Positions 1 through 7,422 of a stretch of 46,215 nt of DNA are shown in pieces. Source of the stretch: UBA3064 sp016868095 (GTDB lineage Bacteria; Pseudomonadota; Gammaproteobacteria; Burkholderiales; Burkholderiaceae_E); contig JBEDEM010000013.1 in the NCBI GenBank assembly GCA_041175665.1, forward strand, positions 1-46,215, read 5' to 3'. The position numbers and the translations under genes were made by a program. The notes under the pieces were generated by a model. The model saw only the letters and a list, made by a program, of their open reading frames with translations, made no database searches and had not been told where the DNA came from. Every line of letters begins with the position of its first letter. The first letter of the stretch is position 1.

Positions 1-312
1 ACTTGTTGACATATAAAGTGTATAACCATCCGGTGCTGATTTGACTGCCTCAACCAGGCCCACGTTGCCGCCTGCTCCAGGACGGTTTTCGACGGCGACG
101 GTGGTACCAAGCTGTTTGCTCAGTTCGGCTGAAAGCGCCCGGCATGCGATATCGACTGCGCCACCCGGCGGGAAGGGACAGATCAGTCGAATCGTCTTTG
201 TTGGGTAGCTCTGCGCTAACAGGGGCGCCGAGGGCAATGCAACCAAGGGTATGGCGGCAGCGCTTATCAGGACTTGACGGCGACCTTCGAGGCAGCTTTT
301 TTGCTTTTTCAT
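1..312 (-). CDS. Bug/TctC-type solute receptor, 3' part outside window
   Basis: N-terminal 104 residues of a tripartite tricarboxylate transporter receptor, a periplasmic protein that captures carboxylates or related small acids. The ATG at 312 is preceded by GGAGAG about 7 nt upstream. The protein starts MKKQKSCLEGRRQVL, then a hydrophobic signal segment ending LLAQS, then the hallmark segments YPTKTIRLICPFPPGG, VDIACRALSAELSKQLG, VENRPGAGGNVG and APDGYTLYM. The frame stays open to base 1, so the C-terminal two thirds lie outside the window. A longer-looking reading starting at 316 is out of frame with this and is a shadow. The family call is firm; the ligand is unknown. It diverges from the DUF2062 gene. 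Confidence 0.9.
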   Translation of the reverse strand, partial: MKKQKSCLEGRRQVLISAAAIPLVALPSAPLLAQSYPTKTIRLICPFPPGGAVDIACRALSAELSKQLGTTVAVENRPGAGGNVGLVEAVKSAPDGYTLYMSTS

Positions 313-462
313 TCAACTCTCCAAATCATCAATTAAGGGGCGCAATATCTCACCGAATCCAATGCCTTGCATCAGAATCATAGCCTTTAAGCCTTGGGGA
401 TTACGATAGGCTCCACATTGCAAACGCTATGATCGTGGACTATTCATAAAAATCTCAAGACA

Positions 463-1047
463 ATGATTGACCGGCTCAAGAAGATGCTCCCAAGCCAGCA
501 GTCGATGCAAAATAATCGATGGCTGAACTGGATGGGCCCACGGCTTTTTCACCCACGACTCTGGCGGATGCACCGCAAGGGCGTTTCCCTGGGGGTTGGC
601 ATCGGCGTTTTTTTCGCATTTCTGATTCCAATTGCCCAGATCCCACTTGCTGCAGTTCTTTCCATGTGGTTGCGCGCCAATATTCCTGCTGCCGCCTTGG
701 CAACGATTGTTAATAATCCTTTAACATTTCCGCCTGTGTACTACGCTGCTTGGGAGCTCGGACGATGGATTCTTTCCCTTGCTCAGCATGATGCTTCTTC
801 CCTCGAAATCGGCGACAACCAGGGATCCGCGTTAAGTACGGGTTTATCCGAAGTCAGCCAGGGCGAGACTTTCGGATGGTTTGATCTAATCGTTGGCCAC
901 ATGGACAGCATCGGCAAACCTATGGCACTTGGGGCCTTGATCTTTGCCTGCGTGTTTTCAGTGCTTGCTTATGGACTGGTACAAATTGTATGGATCAGGC
1001 GGGTGAGACGTCGTCGTGCAAATCGTCTGCTTGGTAATTATTCCTAG
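463..1047 (+). CDS. DUF2062 domain inner-membrane protein
   Basis: A 194-residue protein of the DUF2062 family, of unknown biochemical role. It has a basic N-terminus (residues 1-40, including RLFHPRLWRMHRKGVSLGVG) and then hydrophobic segments at about 42-75 and 148-172. The conserved family stretch NIPAAALATIVNNPLTFPPVYY sits near residues 70-92. The C-terminus is arginine-rich, RRVRRRRANRLL. No strong ribosome-binding site precedes the ATG. The stop codon overlaps the stop of the convergent livF gene: both TAG stops share the palindrome CTAG at 1044-1047. Confidence 0.85.
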   Translation: MIDRLKKMLPSQQSMQNNRWLNWMGPRLFHPRLWRMHRKGVSLGVGIGVFFAFLIPIAQIPLAAVLSMWLRANIPAAALATIVNNPLTFPPVYYAAWELGRWILSLAQHDASSLEIGDNQGSALSTGLSEVSQGETFGWFDLIVGHMDSIGKPMALGALIFACVFSVLAYGLVQIVWIRRVRRRRANRLLGNYS

Positions 1048-1751
1048 ACTTCTAACCATTCCTGCCTGATATCGTCGTTATTTATTAGGTCCTGAGGACT
1101 TCCTTCAAAGACGATGTGACCGTGGCCCATGACATAAAGGCGATGACTGATTTTTAAAGCGATGGTCAGCTTTTGCTCCACAAGTAATATCGATATGCCT
1201 CGCTGAGCTATTTCTGCAAGTAGCTTGCCAACCAAGGCAACCATCATGGGTGCTAAGCCTTCTGTGGGTTCATCAATCATTATCAGGTCGGGGTCACCCA
1301 TTAAAGTGCGACACATGGTCAGCATTTGCTGCTCTCCACCCGAGAGAACACCCCCTGGTGTGTCGGCGCGCTCTTCGAGGCGAGGAAAGAGCTTAAACAT
1401 ATCGCTCATTGTCCAACGTGGTTGTTTTGCGCCCCGTTTTTCACCGAGCAAAAGATTTTGTCGCACTGTTAGTGAAGGAAAAATATCGCGGTTTTCCGGA
1501 ACATAGCCAAGTCCAAGATGGGCGATATCGTGGGGCCTCATCCCAGCGATTTCCTTACCCTTAAAGCGTACCGAGCCATGTGGGACAACATCCCCCATGA
1601 TCGCCTTGATCGTGGTTGATCTGCCAACACCGTTGCGGCCCAGCAAGCTCACGATCTCGCCCGGAAATACATCAAAGCTCACGCCTTGCAGAATATGACT
1701 CTTGCCGTAGTACGCATGTAAATCGCTCACTTTGAGCATCGGCTCTGCCAT
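1044..1751 (-). CDS. livF: Branched-chain-amino-acid-type ABC transporter ATPase (LivF-like)
   Basis: Second ATPase of a Liv-type importer, energising uptake of branched amino acids or related acids or amides at the cytoplasmic face. I chose the ATG at 1751 (MAEPMLKVSDLHAYYG), which has AAAGG about 8 nt upstream; a start at 1778 is possible but lacks a site. Seen: Walker A region GRNGVGRSTT (residues 38-47) with Arg44 where the catalytic Lys is expected, Q-loop region ENRDIFPSLTVRQNL, signature LSGGEQQ, Walker B LIMIDEPTEGL and the H-loop replaced by LLVEQK, as is normal in LivF. The Lys-to-Arg change is conservative; I recall it in some LivF relatives. It is the last gene of the leftward operon, 41 nt after livG. 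Confidence 0.88.
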   Translation of the reverse strand: MAEPMLKVSDLHAYYGKSHILQGVSFDVFPGEIVSLLGRNGVGRSTTIKAIMGDVVPHGSVRFKGKEIAGMRPHDIAHLGLGYVPENRDIFPSLTVRQNLLLGEKRGAKQPRWTMSDMFKLFPRLEERADTPGGVLSGGEQQMLTMCRTLMGDPDLIMIDEPTEGLAPMMVALVGKLLAEIAQRGISILLVEQKLTIALKISHRLYVMGHGHIVFEGSPQDLINNDDIRQEWLEV

Positions 1752-1792
1752 GGCTTTACCTTTGGATGTTTCTAGCATGTCGCATCATGGCC

Positions 1793-2599
1793 CTAGGCGT
1801 TTTGCTCTTCTGCCTGCCCAAGGTAGGCTTCGCGGACTGCTTGATTGCCTCGGATGCGTTCAGGTGTGTCGCTTGCGATGATCTGGCCATAGACAAGCAC
1901 AGAGATTCGATCGGCAAGCCCAAACACGACACTCATATCGTGTTCAACCATAAACAAGGTTTTACCCTCGCTCACTTTGCGGATCAAATCAACCGCATAA
2001 GCAGTTTCTGATCGACTCATCCCAGCTGTTGGCTCGTCCAAAATGATGATCTTCGGATCAGCAGCAATCGCAAGCCCAATTTCGAGTGCTCGTTGTTCGG
2101 CATAGGTGAGCACGCCCGCTGGTGTGTCTTTTCGCTGGATTAAGTTGATCTGCTCCATCACTTGTTCGCAGCGTTCGGTGACAGCCTTTAGCTTGGATAC
2201 GCCATACCAAAAAGCATATCGATGACCCATTTGCCATAAAACGCTGCAACGAATATTTTCAAAAACCGTTAAGCGGGGAAAAATATTGGTGACTTGAAAA
2301 CTGCGCGAAAGCCCAAGCCGATTGATCTCGAAGGGCCGCTTTCCAACGATGCTTCGTCCAAGCACAGCAATATCGCCTGAACTCAAGGCAATACGTCCAC
2401 TGATCAAATGGAATAGGGTTGATTTTCCCGCACCATTGGGGCCGATCAGTGCGTGTCGCTTTCCCGTCTGGACTTCCAGGTCGACACCACGAATGATTTC
2501 CGTCTGGCCGAACTGTTTACGCACATCACGTAATTGCAGCGCACTCGACAGCTTTTCCGCTGTGGACGATTGCTGTGGCTGATCGACTGTCGCTGTCAT
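1793..2599 (-). CDS. livG: Branched-chain-amino-acid-type ABC transporter ATPase (LivG-like)
   Basis: A 268-residue ATPase partner of LivF. The N-terminal 20 residues are a polar extension; the domain proper begins LQLRDVRKQFGQTEIIRGVDL. Walker A is intact (GPNGAGKST, Lys59), followed by the LivG-typical GLSRSFQVTNIFPRLTVFENI. The signature is LTYAEQRALEIG, an unusual form of the LSYGxQR seen in LivG. Walker B IIILDEPTAGMS and H-loop FMVEHDM follow. The start ATG overlaps the livM stop by 4 nt (ATGA), indicating translational coupling. Confidence 0.9.
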   Translation of the reverse strand: MTATVDQPQQSSTAEKLSSALQLRDVRKQFGQTEIIRGVDLEVQTGKRHALIGPNGAGKSTLFHLISGRIALSSGDIAVLGRSIVGKRPFEINRLGLSRSFQVTNIFPRLTVFENIRCSVLWQMGHRYAFWYGVSKLKAVTERCEQVMEQINLIQRKDTPAGVLTYAEQRALEIGLAIAADPKIIILDEPTAGMSRSETAYAVDLIRKVSEGKTLFMVEHDMSVVFGLADRISVLVYGQIIASDTPERIRGNQAVREAYLGQAEEQNA

Positions 2600-3834
2600 G
2601 ATTGTTTCATCAGCAAATGAACCTCAGACCATGCATCCTTAACACGAGGCCAGGCCATACGGCTAAGAAGCAAACCAAGCACAAAAAGTCCTGTGGCTAT
2701 AAGCCAGGGGATGGGTGCCTTACTCGAAAAATCAATACCTATAACCGTCATTTGAGGGCCCTCGGTCGCTGCTTTCACAAGCGCGTGGTGGGCTAGCTCA
2801 ACAATCGCTACGGCACCGGACAGGCAAATTAGCGCTGGTACTGCTGCCAGAAGATAGGCTGGCATGAGATGTTGCAGGTGACCCGCTCGAAGAACGGGCT
2901 CATGGGCCATGATCAAACCGGCAAGTCCTCCTGGCAGGTACATCACAACAAGAATAAACATCAGGCCAAAGTAAAGCATCCAGGCGCCGGTGTAGTCACT
3001 AAGTGAAATTTGCAAGGCTGTAATCAGCATGGCGCCTAAAATGGGGCCGAGGAAATGTCCAACGCCGCCGATATAAGTCATTAGCAGCACAGCACCCGAC
3101 TGTGCACCGCTTACTGACAACGCATTCATGATCTCAAAATTGATCGCTGCAAGTGCGCCCGCGATCCCAGCGAAAGTGCCTGAAAGACAAAAGGAGATAA
3201 AGCGAATCATTTGGGTCGAGTAGCCAATAAACTCGGCGCGCTCTGGGTTCTCGCGAACAGCGTTGGCCATCCGTCCGAACGGGGTTTGGGTGATCGCAAA
3301 CATCGCCAGGACCGCAAAAAAAGTCCACGCTGCTATGAGGTAGTAGACCTGAATTTGGGCGCCAAAGTCTAGGCCGAGCCAAGCTGCCAGCTTAGAGCGA
3401 TCTGCGCTAACGCCTTCTTCGCCACCAAAAAACGAACGCATGATCAGCGACGAAGCCGCTACAAGTTCGCCAAGCCCAAGCGAAATCATGGCGAAAGCGG
3501 TGCCAGCGCGCTTGGTAGAAACCCATCCAAAAACAAAGGCGAAAAGTAAACCAGTTACGGCACCCACGATTGGTACAACGATTAAAGGCATTGCCGCCGA
3601 AGGCCCTGCTAGTATTTGTAGCGCATGGATCGACATGAAGCCAGCTAGCCCGTAATACACAGCGTGACCAAATGAAAGCATGCCGGTTTGTCCGAGCAGC
3701 ATGTTGTAGCTGAGTGCAAAGACCGCCATGATGCACATGAGGCTCATCTTCGTTAATGAGGTGCCTGAGTCGAAGACAAAAGGCAGGGCTAGCAAAATCA
3801 GCGCTGCCACGGGCCAAATTGCATAACGTTTCAT
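2596..3834 (-). CDS. livM: Branched-chain-amino-acid-type ABC transporter permease (LivM-like), long C-terminus
   Basis: A 412-residue membrane permease. The usual LivM core is present: multiple membrane spans from residue 5, the N-terminal YNMLLGQTGMLSFGHAVYYGLAG motif, ANAVRENPERAEFIGYS (the EAA-like cytoplasmic loop that contacts the ATPase) and LPGGLAGLI near residue 305. About 100 residues follow the point where many LivM proteins end; they hold roughly two further hydrophobic segments (near 330-350 and 378-395) and a basic tail. One nucleotide separates it from livH upstream, and it overlaps livG downstream. The start is ATG at 3834. Confidence 0.88.
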   Translation of the reverse strand: MKRYAIWPVAALILLALPFVFDSGTSLTKMSLMCIMAVFALSYNMLLGQTGMLSFGHAVYYGLAGFMSIHALQILAGPSAAMPLIVVPIVGAVTGLLFAFVFGWVSTKRAGTAFAMISLGLGELVAASSLIMRSFFGGEEGVSADRSKLAAWLGLDFGAQIQVYYLIAAWTFFAVLAMFAITQTPFGRMANAVRENPERAEFIGYSTQMIRFISFCLSGTFAGIAGALAAINFEIMNALSVSGAQSGAVLLMTYIGGVGHFLGPILGAMLITALQISLSDYTGAWMLYFGLMFILVVMYLPGGLAGLIMAHEPVLRAGHLQHLMPAYLLAAVPALICLSGAVAIVELAHHALVKAATEGPQMTVIGIDFSSKAPIPWLIATGLFVLGLLLSRMAWPRVKDAWSEVHLLMKQS

Positions 3835-3835
3835 G

Positions 3836-4786
3836 CTATGTCTCCCGATTGCCCATCAGACCCGTCGGCCGGAAGATCAAAATCAATATCAAGAGAAGAT
3901 AAGGTATGACGGGCGCCACCTGTGCCACGGTCACACTCCACAGATCGCCAAGAACCGTACCTACTTGTGGATTAAATGGCAAAAATGCAAAAAGATCGGA
4001 TAAGGAAACATTTATCGCTACCGCGAAGGTCTGCACTAAGCCGATCAACAATGAAGCAATAAATGCACCGGTGAGCGAACCGAGGCCACCGAGTACTACG
4101 ACCACAAACAGAATCGGCCCAAGAAGCGCTGCCATCGAGGGCTGGGTGACCAGAGCAGGGCCTGCAATCACACCGGCGAGACCGGCCAAAACCGATCCGC
4201 CTCCAAATACCATCATAAAAATACGAGGCACGTTATGTCCCAGCATGGCAACCATGTGGGGGTGACTGAGCGAGGCCTGGATAATTAATCCGACCCGTGT
4301 CTTAGTTAAAACCCATAACAATACGATAAACATACCAATCGCTATGCTTAGCATGAAGACCTTATAAGCCGGATATGTTGTGCCGAACATGGTGAAGGCA
4401 ACAAAATCCAAGGCGTCTGGGACACGATAATCAACTGGCAATTTGCCCCAAATCATCTGGACAACTTCTTCGATCACAAAGGCAAGGCCGAAAGTGAACA
4501 AGAGCTCTGCAACATGGCCATGCTTGTGAACCTGCCGCAATCCAAAGCGCTCTATCAATGCGCCGACAAGCCCAACGAGTAGTGGGGCAACGAAAAGGCC
4601 AATCCAAAAGCCAAGATGCTTGGCAATTTCAAAGCCAAAGTAGGCACCAAGCATGTAAAAGCTCGCATGCGCAAAGTTGAGAACGCCCATCATCGAGAAG
4701 ATGAGCGTGAGCCCGCCCGCCATCATGAACAGCAACATGCCGTACAGGACGCCGTTTAGGCTTGAAAACAGAATCAGCTCAAGCAT
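3836..4786 (-). CDS. livH: Branched-chain-amino-acid-type ABC transporter permease (LivH-like)
   Basis: A 316-residue membrane permease with about eight hydrophobic segments. Family motifs seen: LNGVLYGMLLFMMAGGLTLIFSMMGVLNFAHASFYMLGAY at the N-terminus, and near the C-terminus VLGGLGSLTGAFIASLLIGLVQ, followed by LILIFRPTGLMG. The protein pairs with LivM to form the membrane channel. It lies 45 nt downstream of the receptor gene and 1 nt before livM in the same leftward operon. Confidence 0.9.
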   Translation of the reverse strand: MLELILFSSLNGVLYGMLLFMMAGGLTLIFSMMGVLNFAHASFYMLGAYFGFEIAKHLGFWIGLFVAPLLVGLVGALIERFGLRQVHKHGHVAELLFTFGLAFVIEEVVQMIWGKLPVDYRVPDALDFVAFTMFGTTYPAYKVFMLSIAIGMFIVLLWVLTKTRVGLIIQASLSHPHMVAMLGHNVPRIFMMVFGGGSVLAGLAGVIAGPALVTQPSMAALLGPILFVVVVLGGLGSLTGAFIASLLIGLVQTFAVAINVSLSDLFAFLPFNPQVGTVLGDLWSVTVAQVAPVIPYLLLILILIFRPTGLMGNRET

Positions 4787-4831
4787 GGCCGTCCTCAGAA
4801 ACCTGAATCTGCCAGCGTTCTAAAAACGCTC

Positions 4832-6085
4832 CTAGTACGGACGGCTCATTTTGCAGGTGGTAGCGAGCTCGGTATCCTTACCTTCGACTTTTCCTAAAGT
4901 CTTCCAGCCCCAACCCGTACCTTCTTCGTCATATTTTGCGCCGGCGGGTAGAGGTCCAAATGAGGCGATAAACATATCTTGGATGAACTGGTGATTATCG
5001 GTTCGCATGTATCCCACACCGCCGTTATGCGTCGTAATCCTCATCCCCTCAAGTTTTTGAGCTATCTTTTTTGCATCCACTGCGCCGGCAGCCTTTATTG
5101 CTTCAGAAAGCATATACATCTGATTGAAGGCTCGTGGATACCAAACTGCCTGTCCCGTGCGAGGACGGAAATCGGCCTCAATGGCCTGCGATGGCGGATG
5201 TGGCACGTTGGCATGACCCTCAACAACTGCGAAAACACGATCGGACAGCCCCGTTTGCTTGATTGCCGTTGGTCCGCCTGCGCCCCCGGCATAGTAGGTG
5301 TACCAGTCGACTTTAAGGCCTGCGTCGGCGGCCGCTTTCAGCAGCAGCGCGATATCCTGTCCCCAGTTACCGGTGATGACCGAGTCAGCACCTGAAGCTT
5401 TGATCTTTGCGATATAGGGAGCAAAGTCATTGATCTTGAGCAGGGGATGTAACTCGTTCCCAACGATTTGCACGTCGGGTCGTTTCTCCTTGAGCATGGC
5501 CACTGCCTGAGCGCGAACCGCGTGCCCGAAGGAGTAGTCCTGGTTGATCAGGTAGACCTTCTTAACACTGGTCCTCGCCTTCATAAAGTTTGTAAGCGCT
5601 GCCATCTTGGTATCGGAATCGGCATCCCATCGAAAATGCGACCAGTTGCACTTATCGTTGGTCAGCGAAGGATCGACAGCGGCATAGTTCAGGTAAATAA
5701 CTTCCTTGCCTGGATTGCGAGCATTGTGCTTCGCAACAAACTCAGAAAGCGCTGCGGCAACCGATGATCCGTTGCCCTGGGTGATGATTCGAATGCCGCG
5801 GTCGATGGCTTTTTGCGCTTGAACAATACTCTCTTGCGGATTCGTCTTTCCATCAAAGGGAACGATCTCAAACTTTCTGCCGAGCACGCCGCCAGCAGTA
5901 TTCAGTTGATCAGCGATATAGCGAAAGTGTTTAAGTCCATGTTCGCCAATACTTGCACCGCCCCCTGACAAGGGATCAATGTAGGCGACTTGAATCGTTT
6001 GTTGTGCCAGCGCACTTGCGCTAGCAATCGACAGACTTATGGCTGTGGCGATAGACCCTACGATCGTTTTGATGCGACGCATCAT
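4832..6085 (-). CDS. livK: ABC transporter periplasmic amino-acid/amide-binding protein (LivK-like)
   Basis: A 417-residue receptor of the importer. I chose ATG 6085 (MMRRIKTIVGSIATA) because GGAGG sits 4-7 nt upstream; an open frame continues 22 codons further, but that extension is unlike a signal peptide. A Sec signal peptide runs to about residue 29 (ASALAQQ). The mature protein starts TIQVAYIDPLSGGGASIGEHGLKHFRY, the typical peripla_BP_6 beginning, and carries NTAGGVLGRKFEIV, AQKAIDRGI and a C-terminal cysteine pair region (ATTCKM). First gene of livKHMGF. The ligand cannot be read from sequence. The gene diverges from the AtzH-like gene at 6273. Confidence 0.88.
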   Translation of the reverse strand: MMRRIKTIVGSIATAISLSIASASALAQQTIQVAYIDPLSGGGASIGEHGLKHFRYIADQLNTAGGVLGRKFEIVPFDGKTNPQESIVQAQKAIDRGIRIITQGNGSSVAAALSEFVAKHNARNPGKEVIYLNYAAVDPSLTNDKCNWSHFRWDADSDTKMAALTNFMKARTSVKKVYLINQDYSFGHAVRAQAVAMLKEKRPDVQIVGNELHPLLKINDFAPYIAKIKASGADSVITGNWGQDIALLLKAAADAGLKVDWYTYYAGGAGGPTAIKQTGLSDRVFAVVEGHANVPHPPSQAIEADFRPRTGQAVWYPRAFNQMYMLSEAIKAAGAVDAKKIAQKLEGMRITTHNGGVGYMRTDNHQFIQDMFIASFGPLPAGAKYDEEGTGWGWKTLGKVEGKDTELATTCKMSRPY

Positions 6086-6210
6086 GACTCCTCCGGTGGT
6101 TTGATAGTTGGTGAAACTGTTTTTATTTATTTTCAATGGGCATTGCATCACAGCACTGGGAAACAGGCAAGCCTTATCGCCTCGTCTTTTTAGTTTAGGA
6201 TTTCAGTCTT

Positions 6211-6270
6211 TGAGCACTCAGCAGCAATAACGAGTACGCAGAAGCTATAACGAGCACCCAGCAGCTATAA
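6211..6270. repeat. Three tandem 20-bp repeats
   Basis: Three contiguous, exactly 20-base units lie at 6211-6230 (TGAGCACTCAGCAGCAATAA), 6231-6250 (CGAGTACGCAGAAGCTATAA) and 6251-6270 (CGAGCACCCAGCAGCTATAA). Each pair differs at only a few positions. The array ends 2 nt before the ATG of the AtzH-like gene and therefore occupies the position where a Shine-Dalgarno would be. It lies between two divergent genes. Function unknown. Confidence 0.9.
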
Positions 6271-6272
6271 CA

Positions 6273-6665
6273 ATGGACATTAATCGGCCCGATGTTCTTG
6301 CCTCACTGACCAAAGCCTTCTATGACTATGAAGAGGCTTTGGTTACTAATCATATCGATCGCTTAAATGAATTGTTTTTGCTCGATGAGCGTACGATCCG
6401 TTTTGGCACGCACGTAAAAGAGCACCTTGTTGGGCATCAGGCCATTGCTGAGTTTCGCCGCTCCAGGCCGCCAGGGCCAGGTGGCAGTTATCGCCGAAGT
6501 ATTGCAGATGTGCTGATCACCACTTATGGTGATTGCTTTGGCACAGCGAGTTGTGTCTTTATGCGCCCAGGTGAGCAAAGACAGGGCCGACAGCAGCAAA
6601 GTTGGCTGCTCACTGCTGCGGGTTGGCGGATCGTCGCTGCTCACGTCTCTTTTGCTGACGCTTAG
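6273..6665 (+). CDS. AtzH/HpxZ-like protein (DUF3225, NTF2-like fold)
   Basis: A 130-residue protein resembling the AtzH / oxalurate-catabolism HpxZ family, small cone-shaped NTF2-like proteins usually encoded beside amidases. Typical features: N-terminus INRPDVLASLTKAFYDYEEALVTN, then NELFLLDERTIRFG, GHQAIAEFRRSRPP, and a C-terminal QSWLLTAAGWRIVAAHVS. The start agrees with family length, although no purine-rich ribosome-binding site is visible because the 20-bp repeat array fills that region. The amidase at 9410 is a possible functional partner, by inference from family context only. Confidence 0.75.
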   Translation: MDINRPDVLASLTKAFYDYEEALVTNHIDRLNELFLLDERTIRFGTHVKEHLVGHQAIAEFRRSRPPGPGGSYRRSIADVLITTYGDCFGTASCVFMRPGEQRQGRQQQSWLLTAAGWRIVAAHVSFADA

Positions 6666-6724
6666 CGAGACCTGGCAATTCGCGACGTGCTGGCAGGCTT
6701 CGCTCGGTTAATGTGAGCGTGAGG

Positions 6725-7159
6725 CTAGCTTGACTGTAGGAGCACCATTTGGGTTTGGGTGACAGTCGCACAAAGTTTTCCTGCCTCATCCGTGATCCGA
6801 GTTTCCCACACATGGGTGCTACGGCCACGGTGCAAGGGGCGCGTATCGGCCTGAACATAGCTGCCCACCGGGGCGCCGCGCATAAAATTCGTTTTTGATT
6901 CGATGGTCGTTGTCCGCGCGCCCTTTGGCAGCTGGATAAAGGTTGCAACAGCGCCAACCGTGTCGGCTAAGGCCATAAATGCGCCGCCATGCAAACTATT
7001 GCCTGCGGTACAAAGTTCCATACGAACCAGCAAGCGGGCTTGAACATGCTCGGGGTCGAGCTTCGTCCATTCGATGCCAAGTAGACCAGGGAACAAAGGC
7101 TTTAGGCGCTCCTCCATGGCTTTTAACTGTTCTTGATGCTGATCTTGGGTTGATGTCAT
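6725..7159 (-). CDS. PaaI-family hotdog thioesterase
   Basis: A 144-residue single-domain hotdog protein likely hydrolysing acyl-CoA thioesters in the cytoplasm. Seen: family motif GNSLHGGAFMALADTVGAVAT (about residues 52-72), in which HGG and the following Asp are the usual catalytic neighbourhood, then TTIESKTNFMRGAPVGSYVQADTRPLHRGRSTHVWETRI. AAAGGA lies about 7 nt before the ATG at 7159. It converges with the AtzH-like gene, 59 nt away. The acyl substrate is unknown. Confidence 0.82.
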   Translation of the reverse strand: MTSTQDQHQEQLKAMEERLKPLFPGLLGIEWTKLDPEHVQARLLVRMELCTAGNSLHGGAFMALADTVGAVATFIQLPKGARTTTIESKTNFMRGAPVGSYVQADTRPLHRGRSTHVWETRITDEAGKLCATVTQTQMVLLQSS

Positions 7160-7225
7160 GAACGATTCCTTTGTTCAATATGATCCGTGCTTCAGGTTGA
7201 TAGGGTAATAAAGAGTATTACTCAA

Positions 7226-7396
7226 CTATGTTTTATATCGAAATGCCATTTGTGCCCACATCACCTCAGCGCGACCTTGCTGATCGAGGGCATCAATATG
7301 GCAAATTAACTTAAAACCATGCCTAAATGACGTAAGCAGCTCTGGAGCGTTATCGTTATACCATTCGATGGTCCGAGCTTTCATCGCACCGATCAT
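7226..7396 (-). CDS. Possible 56-residue protein or gene remnant
   Basis: An open frame on the minus strand fills most of the 263-bp gap between the thioesterase and the amidohydrolase. It starts MIGAMKARTIEWYNDNAPEL and ends AEVMWAQMAFRYKT before TAG. The composition is protein-like (no low-complexity stretches, several Trp and Tyr), and ATG 7384 (MKARTIEWY) is an alternative start. No clear ribosome-binding site is present. I do not recognise the family. It could be a real small gene or the tail of a decayed one. Confidence 0.35.
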   Translation of the reverse strand: MIGAMKARTIEWYNDNAPELLTSFRHGFKLICHIDALDQQGRAEVMWAQMAFRYKT

Positions 7397-7422
7397 TTCA
7401 TCATGGCAAATACGAATCCTTC

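Noticed and set aside
50..316. 88-codon minus-strand frame from 316
   Set aside because: It begins at TTG out of frame with the Bug receptor, whose signal peptide and motifs occupy the same bases from ATG 312.
4979..5395. 138-codon plus-strand frame opposite livK
   Set aside because: Antisense shadow of the receptor gene, with no domain and no ribosome-binding site.
6666..6724. Hairpin terminator between the convergent AtzH-like and thioesterase genes
   Set aside because: Only a short imperfect CGCTC/GAGCG pairing is present, without a T-run.
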